A stretch of DNA of 64,000 bases from Chlorophyllum brunneum (lineage: Eukaryota > Basidiomycota > Agaricomycetes > Agaricales > Agaricaceae). Positions 58,325 to 64,000 of this stretch are shown here, piece after piece. Position numbers and translations under genes: made by a program. The stretch's first letter is position 1. Every line of letters starts with the position of its first letter. The notes below the pieces were generated by a model, which was given only the letters and a program-made list of their open reading frames with translations, made no database searches and had not been told where the DNA came from. The stretch spans positions 1,736,001-1,800,000 of the forward strand of contig OY756150.1 of assembly GCA_963576785.1 (NCBI GenBank), in the 5' to 3' direction.

Positions 58325-61300
58325 ATGCGCGAACTTCTCCTCGACTCAACAATCCAGACAAGAAAAGGACGCAGACAAATCACAACCCTTGTAGACTCCG
58401 GATGCACCCACACGTGCATAGCACAACAAATGGTAGACGAAGAACAAATTCCGACTAAACCCCTGGAAACCCCGATCAGGGTAATCAATGCCGACGGAAC
58501 ATAAAACAAAAAAGGAGAAATAACAGACAAAGCACAACTGGTATTAAACAATGGCAACCATACAGAACAAATCGACGCTCTAGTAACACAATTAGAGAGT
58601 GCGGACTTATATCTCAGACACGACTGGCTGGTCAAGCACAACCCGGAGATCGATTGGAACAATCACGTCATACGATTCACCAGATGCCCAGATAATTGCA
58701 AAATATCACATAGCGACATACGGTTCAACGAAAGAATATGGACAATCAGCGAACACATTGAAGAGAAAAAGGCGGACCAGACGAACGATGAAGATCTACC
58801 ACCATACCTCCGACAATACACCCACCTATTCAACAAAAAAAACTTTGACAAACTACCCGAACACACGGTATGGGACCACGAGATAAATCTATCTGAAGAT
58901 GCACCCTCGGTACTACAGTCCAAGGTCTACCCAATGACAATAATGGAGAAGCAGGAACTGCAGAAATTCCTCGACAAAAACCTCACCTCAGGACGAATCA
59001 GACCATCACAATCCCCCTACGCCACCCCATGCTTCTTCATACCAAAAAAGGACGGAACAAAACGCCTGGTACAGGATTACAAAAAGCTGAATGAACACAC
59101 CATCAAAGACAAGACACCACTCCCACTCATAGGCGAAGTCCTGGACCAGTTAAAGGACGCGAAGGTATTCAACAAGCTCGATATCATTTGGGGATATAAC
59201 AACGTCAGGATCAGAGAAGGGGATGAATGGAAGGCAGCATTTGTAACAAACAACGGGTTATTCGAACCCACGGTCATGTTCTTCGGGATGAGTAATTCAC
59301 CGGCGACCTTCCAGAGGATGATGAACACGGTATTTCGGGAAATGTTACATGAGGGATCGCTTGTCAACTACATGGATGATTTTGTCATCCCAGGAACCAC
59401 ACAGGAAGAACTCGAAAAAAGAACAACGCGGTTTTTAGACATTGCAGCCAAGCACCAACTTTATTTCAAACGATCAAAATGTGTATTCGACGCAAAGGAA
59501 ATACCCATATTGGGCTTTATAGTCGGACAAGGCAGCGTCAAAATGGAGGACGAAAAGGTGAAAGCAGTAAAAGAATAGCCGACACCCAAATCCGTAAAAG
59601 ACGTCGAAAAATTCCTGGGCTTCGCAAACTTCTACCGACGATTCATACAAGACTTCAGTAACATAGCAACACCCCTACATGAACTGAAGAAGAAAGATGT
59701 GCAATGGTCATGGTCAGAACAACAACAACAGGCATTTGAGAAGATCAAGGAAAAGATCACGAGCGAACCAGTACTAGCAATGCCTCAAGACAAAGGACAA
59801 TACAGGATAGAAGTAGATACATCGGGATATGGAGTAGGAGCGGTGTTGTCACAAAACCAGAAGGACCAGTGGCACCCAATCGCCTTTCACTCAAGAACAA
59901 TGACACCGGCAGAACAAAACTACCAAATCTACGACAAAGAACTACTAGCAATCCGGGAAGCAGTCAAAACGTGGAGACAGTACCTACTCGATGCCAATGA
60001 ACCATTCGAGATATGGACGGACCACAAGAACTTAGAGTACTTCAGGAAACCACAACAACTCACAGGAAGACAGGCAAGATGGCAACTAGAGCTACAAGAA
60101 TATTGCTACACGCTAAAACACATACCCGGAAAGACAAACACAAAAGCAGACGTGCTATCAAGACTAACAAAAATGGACACCACCAGAGATAACACAGATA
60201 TCACGCTATTACCCGACCACCTATTCGATAACACTATCACCGAGATCAGACAAATCTGGGAAATATCGGGAGAAGAAGACCTGAAACACCGATTACGAAA
60301 GGAGCAAAGAAGAGAAACACAGTGGCTAAGAGAAAAGGAGAAACGACCAGAGGAGATATGGGAAACTGATGGATTACCCATGTTTGAGGGAAGAATATAT
60401 GTACCACCAAATGCCGAGTTACGCCAAGAAATACTCCAGCAACACCACAACAAAACGGACGTAGGACACCCGGGACAACACAGAATGATCGAACTCCTCA
60501 AAAGGACATATTGGTGGCCACAAATGCGCAATGATGCTAAACGGTACATCAAAGGATGCGACACATGTCAGCGAAACAAGATACTCTGGATACGACCTAC
60601 CACACACCTTCATCCACTACCGATACCCACCGGACCATGGGAAGAAATATCAATCGATATGATAGGACCGCTACCAGAATCAGAAGGATACGACGCGATA
60701 CTTGTCATCGTTGATTGTTTCAGCAAAATGATCAGACTACGTGCAGTTAACACCACCCTATCATCCGAAGAGTTAGGAGACATTTATCGTGATGATATAT
60801 GGAGACAACACGGGATACCCCGTAGGATCATCAGTGACAGAGGACCACAGTTCGCATCAAAATTCATGGCAGAACTTTGTAGAGCAACCGGCACCCAACG
60901 TAACCTATCCACGGCATACCACCCACAAACAGATGGTCAGACAGAGCGCATCAACCAGGAGGTCGAAGCATACCTCAGAAACGTAGTCAACCATGCGCAG
61001 GACAACTGGAAAAAATGGCTCAGCATGGCGGAATTCCAGTATAATGACAAAACACATAGCGCCACAGGACATTCACCGTTCCAGATAGTATATGGACGAC
61101 ATCCATGGAAAGGAGATATCTCAAACACATCCAAGGCACCTGCGATCACGGAACGAATACAAGAGTTACAAGACATGCGCCAAAAAACAATCGAGATACT
61201 ACAACAGAACCAGACGCAAGTAGAAAAACGGAATAGCACAAAACCAGAACACGAGTATGAGGCAGGAAGCCAAGTTTGGCTTGAAGCAGACAATATTAGG

Positions 61301-61723
61301 ACAACAAGGCCGACAAAAAAACTTGATCATAGAAGATACGGTCCATTCCAAGTAAAAGAGAAAATAGGTGAAACAAGCTACCGACTGGAGCTACCTGAAA
61401 CATGGGCGATACACGACGTGTTTAACAGTAGACTCCTCTCCCCCTATCACAAACCCGAGTATGACAGCCAGCGCACTCCACCACCACCAACCCCCGAGAT
61501 AATCAATGATGAGGAACACTACGAGGTGGATGAAGTCCGAGGACACCACACAAAGGGAAAACGAAAACAATACCTAATACACTGGAAAGGATATACGTCC
61601 GAAGAAGATACATGGGAAGATGAAGCAAATCTGGAAAATGCCAAGGAAGCGGTACAAGAGTTTATGGGCAAGATTTCGAGGACGAAACCTATAAAAAGGG
61701 GAGGTAAAAAACAGCAATTATGA
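58325..61723 (+). pseudogene. Gypsy pol, copy 2 (protease, RT, RNase H, integrase, chromodomain), two stops
   Basis: Pol opens 83 nt after the gag stop in another frame (first ATG at 58325, MRELLLDSTIQTRKG). A TAA at 58502 and a TAG at 59576 interrupt it; otherwise the frame is continuous. Protease: VDSGCTHTCIAQ near 58393, intact active site. RT: GTKRLVQDYKKLNEHTI and YMDD near 59370. RNase H: IYDKELLAIREAVKTWRQYL, PGKTNTKADVLSRL. Integrase: HHCC finger (GHPGQHR .. CDTCQ), DDE core (SIDMIGPLP, SDRGPQFASKF, TERINQEVEA). C-terminal chromodomain: YLIHWKGYTSEEDTWED near 61575, the feature that defines chromoviruses and guides integration to marked chromatin. Confidence 0.95.
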
Positions 61724-61820
61724 ACAACAGACCTCGCATTTCAAGCAAACACTACACTCAATGCATCACTCGCTGCATCCACTTCACCCTCGACTTCGCC
61801 AACTATCTTCACAGCACACC

Positions 61821-62657
61821 ATGCCTGCTGAACGCCAACTCACTCCATACCCCTATCTCAAAGAGTTCGATGAACTTGTCCCAGAAAGAACCAGCCACGA
61901 GGAACTCGTGGAAGGAGAAACCCTAGTCGACACCATGATACTATTGGGTGCAGCAATGAAAGCAACCCAAGAAGGCGCATCTAAAATAATGGATACCTTA
62001 TCCGACGCCACCCCAAGACTCAACCAATTTATCATCGACGAAGGAAGAAGAGACCAACTGGAGAGACACCTATACGAAATCAACGACGACCTGCAACTAA
62101 TCATCATCTCCAATATGCGAGCTCGGATGCATAGCATCCTTGTAGCCCTAGCCGAACGACTCAACATGTATGAATCAAGGGGCACAGAAAATCTCTCCCA
62201 CCATATCGTTAACCGACTACTCGTCAGTAACGATCCGTTCCCCATCCAACATCATATCTGTCATAAATGCGAACAAAAGACACAAGAAGCAACAGCCGCC
62301 GATCGACTACTCCATCCCGACATCGAAGAAGAAGTAGCCCATCTCCAAACCATCCTCACCACGGTAGTACCACCCATCACACCCATAACCTTCCATCCAC
62401 CGCAGGGATACAACACATTGAAATCGGAAGGCGAAAAGGACAACGAATACTGGAGGGGTATAGTGCACAAGCTCTTAAGCAATCACACCAACGACAACAC
62501 CACATACAATAACCACACCCACTTCCTATTCAAAGAAGGACCGCCACACGCACCCCTCTGGATCGGCTTACGACGTGTCGACAAAACACCTCTCATCGGG
62601 GGAAACAAGAAGGACTTGGCCAGAGCCCTGGGAGCTGCCATACCTATGAACGAGTAA
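61821..62657 (+). CDS. Gypsy ORF3, unknown protein between pol and the 3' LTR, intact (278 aa)
   Basis: It starts MPAERQLTPYPYLKEFDELV about 100 nt after the pol stop and runs uninterrupted to 62657. The frame is open 20 codons further upstream. Copy 1 carries the same ORF at the same place, so it belongs to the element. Mostly helical: a long amphipathic stretch (GASKIMDTLSDATPRLNQFI, RRDQLERHLYEINDDLQ), then HHICHKCEQK, a possible half zinc site, then a Thr/Pro linker and a C-terminal block (GPPHAPLWIGLRRVDK). No signal peptide or membrane segment, so it is not an envelope protein. Function unknown. Confidence 0.85.
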   Translation: MPAERQLTPYPYLKEFDELVPERTSHEELVEGETLVDTMILLGAAMKATQEGASKIMDTLSDATPRLNQFIIDEGRRDQLERHLYEINDDLQLIIISNMRARMHSILVALAERLNMYESRGTENLSHHIVNRLLVSNDPFPIQHHICHKCEQKTQEATAADRLLHPDIEEEVAHLQTILTTVVPPITPITFHPPQGYNTLKSEGEKDNEYWRGIVHKLLSNHTNDNTTYNNHTHFLFKEGPPHAPLWIGLRRVDKTPLIGGNKKDLARALGAAIPMNE

Positions 62658-62750
62658 ATTCTCATCGCGCCTTCCCACCGTTTCCAAATTCCGTATGTTT
62701 TACTTTACGAAGGACCTTTACAGTAATATGCATCATGAGGACATGAAGCT

Positions 62751-62764
62751 TGAAAGGGAGGTAT
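62751..62764 (+). promoter_or_regulatory. Polypurine tract of gypsy copy 2
   Basis: TGAAAGGGAGGTAT directly precedes the 3' LTR and matches the tract of copy 1. Confidence 0.8.
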
Positions 62765-63058
62765 TGTTACAAACTATAGATAGACCGATCATTCCTATCT
62801 CGCGCCCATTACCTTGTGTACCTTCACACCTGTTTCACTCCTCGTTTCATCTCCTGTTTCATCCCTAAAGGCTATGCCTCCTATCTGACTCATTTACTCC
62901 TCTCCCTTATTATTAACTGTCACCTCTAGTATATAAAGTGTAGTAATACTTGATGTATTCCTTACACTTTACCAATCGTATCATCCCTTACTCTTTTCTC
63001 TACTTCCTTGTCTTTATCCAAAGACTTGCAACCTGAGTCTCAGACTAAGGTCGTAACA
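62765..63058 (+). repeat. 3' LTR of gypsy copy 2
   Basis: Same length as 56616-56909. Visible differences are ACCTTG against ACCTCG and CATCCCTT against CATCCTTT. Confidence 0.96.
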
Positions 63059-64000
63059 CCTTAATAGTTTCTCCCAAATTTGGGACAAAAATCAATTTGG
63101 CTATGCACCATGTGGTAAAGATCCCAAGCATAGACTCCGTTGCCTGGGGTGATTTGCTCGAACCTGGAGAGGTTCAGCCATTCTACCTTCCTTCTCCAGA
63201 GGAAATAGTAGCTCTGGCTATTAGGACCTACAAAGCAGAGTTCCCTCCTCTTCCTCGGGCCTCCCCTCCTACGGAGTGCTTTCAGAGTAAGAGATATTCT
63301 CTTACTCAGAAAAACAAGACCACTTATAGGTGACCTGCCACACTTACAGTATTGGTAGATGAGGCCTTCAAGTGGCTTGAAGGTGAGTAGGAGGTCGACA
63401 ATCTCATGGTGCCGGCTTAGGATGTTGCCTATGACATCTGCAACCCCAGAAACCTTGCAAACATCACAGGACCCTCTTCTGGGCCCCTTCCAAAGTCCCC
63501 AAAGTCTGAACCATTTGCTTCGGCACCTCAATCTGAGATGTCTCTTGGACTTTTGTTGACAGACTATGGAAGCGACTTCAAGAAGAAGGGAGGAGCTGGG
63601 TACATGATCAATTCAATCTCAGATACTCTTACTAACCCTGATACATAGTCCTGTCACCAATATGCCAACTGGCTGACTTTGCAAGGGCAAGGGCAAGGGA
63701 AAGGGATGTTGGGGGCCAGGCATTTAATTACGCAATCGGGATCTTTAGGATCCCATAATTATGTTGATACGTGCAAATTGATGAATGAGAAGTGTTTTAA
63801 CACTTCTCAATTTTCTTGCTTCTCAATGCACATGCCTAATCAGTATTTAAGAGTACTGGATCAAATAAGATCTCGATCGTTAAGCAATGATCAAATCATA
63901 ATGCCACTAGAAGAATATAGTGATAATGGTTATTAGACTCAGGGGTATCATGTCATTATACCCCTTATGCGGAAGACTTTATCAACTTCAAAGAACTCGA
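63059..64000 (+). pseudogene. Inner copia element, downstream part of its second ORF
   Basis: The frame cut at 56615 resumes at 63064 (IVSPKFGTKINLAM, WGDLLEPGEVQPFYLPSPEE, AIRTYKAEFPPLPRASPP) and stops at 63331-63333. The same frame continues with TAG codons (near 63388 and 63418) to 63936 (LLLTDYGSDFKKKGGAGYM, MPNQYLRVLDQIRSRSL). It has no protease, integrase or RT motif. The rest of the element lies beyond the window. Confidence 0.6.
63787..63808. repeat. Perfect 10-bp inverted repeat
   Basis: GAGAAGTGTT and AACACTTCTC are separated by TT, so the RNA would form a strong hairpin. A second, weaker one (GGGATC..GATCCC) lies at 63738-63754. Confidence 0.6.

Larger units (their letters stand above)
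56616..63058 (+). mobile_element. Ty3/gypsy chromovirus, copy 2 (full length, 6,443 bp)
   Basis: Two 294-bp LTRs are flanked by a perfect CCTTA duplication (56611-56615 and 63059-63063). The order is LTR, primer site, gag, pol, ORF3, polypurine tract, LTR. By eye the LTRs differ at only about two positions, so this is the youngest element here. Gag has one stop and pol two; ORF3 is intact. Confidence 0.97.

Noticed and set aside
61821..62657. ORF3 as a retroviral-type envelope gene
   Set aside because: It has the right position but no signal peptide, no transmembrane helix and no fusion-peptide-like segment.
1..64000. CRISPR array, bacterial operons or a biosynthetic gene cluster
   Set aside because: No regularly spaced repeats, introns throughout, and no synthase or tailoring enzymes.

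Overview
The window looks like nuclear DNA of a filamentous basidiomycete, probably an Agaricomycete. The genes carry many 45-70 nt GT..AG introns and very short exons. They are packed tightly (195 and 92 bp between divergent starts, 35 bp between convergent stops). They belong to fungal families: F-box proteins, recyclin, Rcf1, DUF6533-type membrane proteins. The retroelements are copia, chromovirus-type gypsy, a second gypsy lineage with an IDDVPVKGP-type RT motif, and Tad-like LINEs. The species cannot be fixed from sequence alone; nothing bacterial is present.

Layout. 1-2273: 3' end of a decayed Ty1/copia element with its 3' LTR. 2.3-36.2 kb: a gene island. It holds two paralogous F-box genes (2941-4614 and 17357-19038, both minus), an unrecognised 595-aa protein (5391-7565), a WRN-type 3'-5' exonuclease (7928-9667), a multi-pass membrane protein (19784-21056), URM1, RCF1, two paralogous Cys-tailed mini-proteins flanking the recyclin gene RCY1, a conserved 143-aa protein, two DUF6533-type membrane proteins, CDC20 and the start of a nucleotidyltransferase-like gene. 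One 6.4 kb gypsy element (9825-16243, minus) interrupts the island. 36.3-64 kb: a retroelement graveyard with very few CG dinucleotides, made of LINE pieces, an old gypsy element (38133-47077) that itself received a LINE and a solo LTR, and a stack in which LINE was hit by copia, then by a second copia, then by a fresh gypsy (56616-63058).

The two gypsy copies at 9825-16243 and 56616-63058 belong to one chromovirus family. They have near-identical LTR pairs and 5-bp target duplications (perfect in the second copy). Each carries gag with two zinc knuckles, pol with a C-terminal chromodomain, and an extra ORF between pol and the 3' LTR. Just inside the 5' LTR lies a 12-nt stretch exactly complementary to the predicted 5' end of the element's own RNA, the layout used by self-priming Tf1-type elements.

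Many lesions in the retroelements fit CpG deamination: CGA to TGA stops, and RT catalytic aspartates turned to asparagine. The host genes, still rich in CG, appear intact. I derived exon structures by reading splice signals and frame, and in the two F-box genes by comparing paralogs; no transcript data were available.
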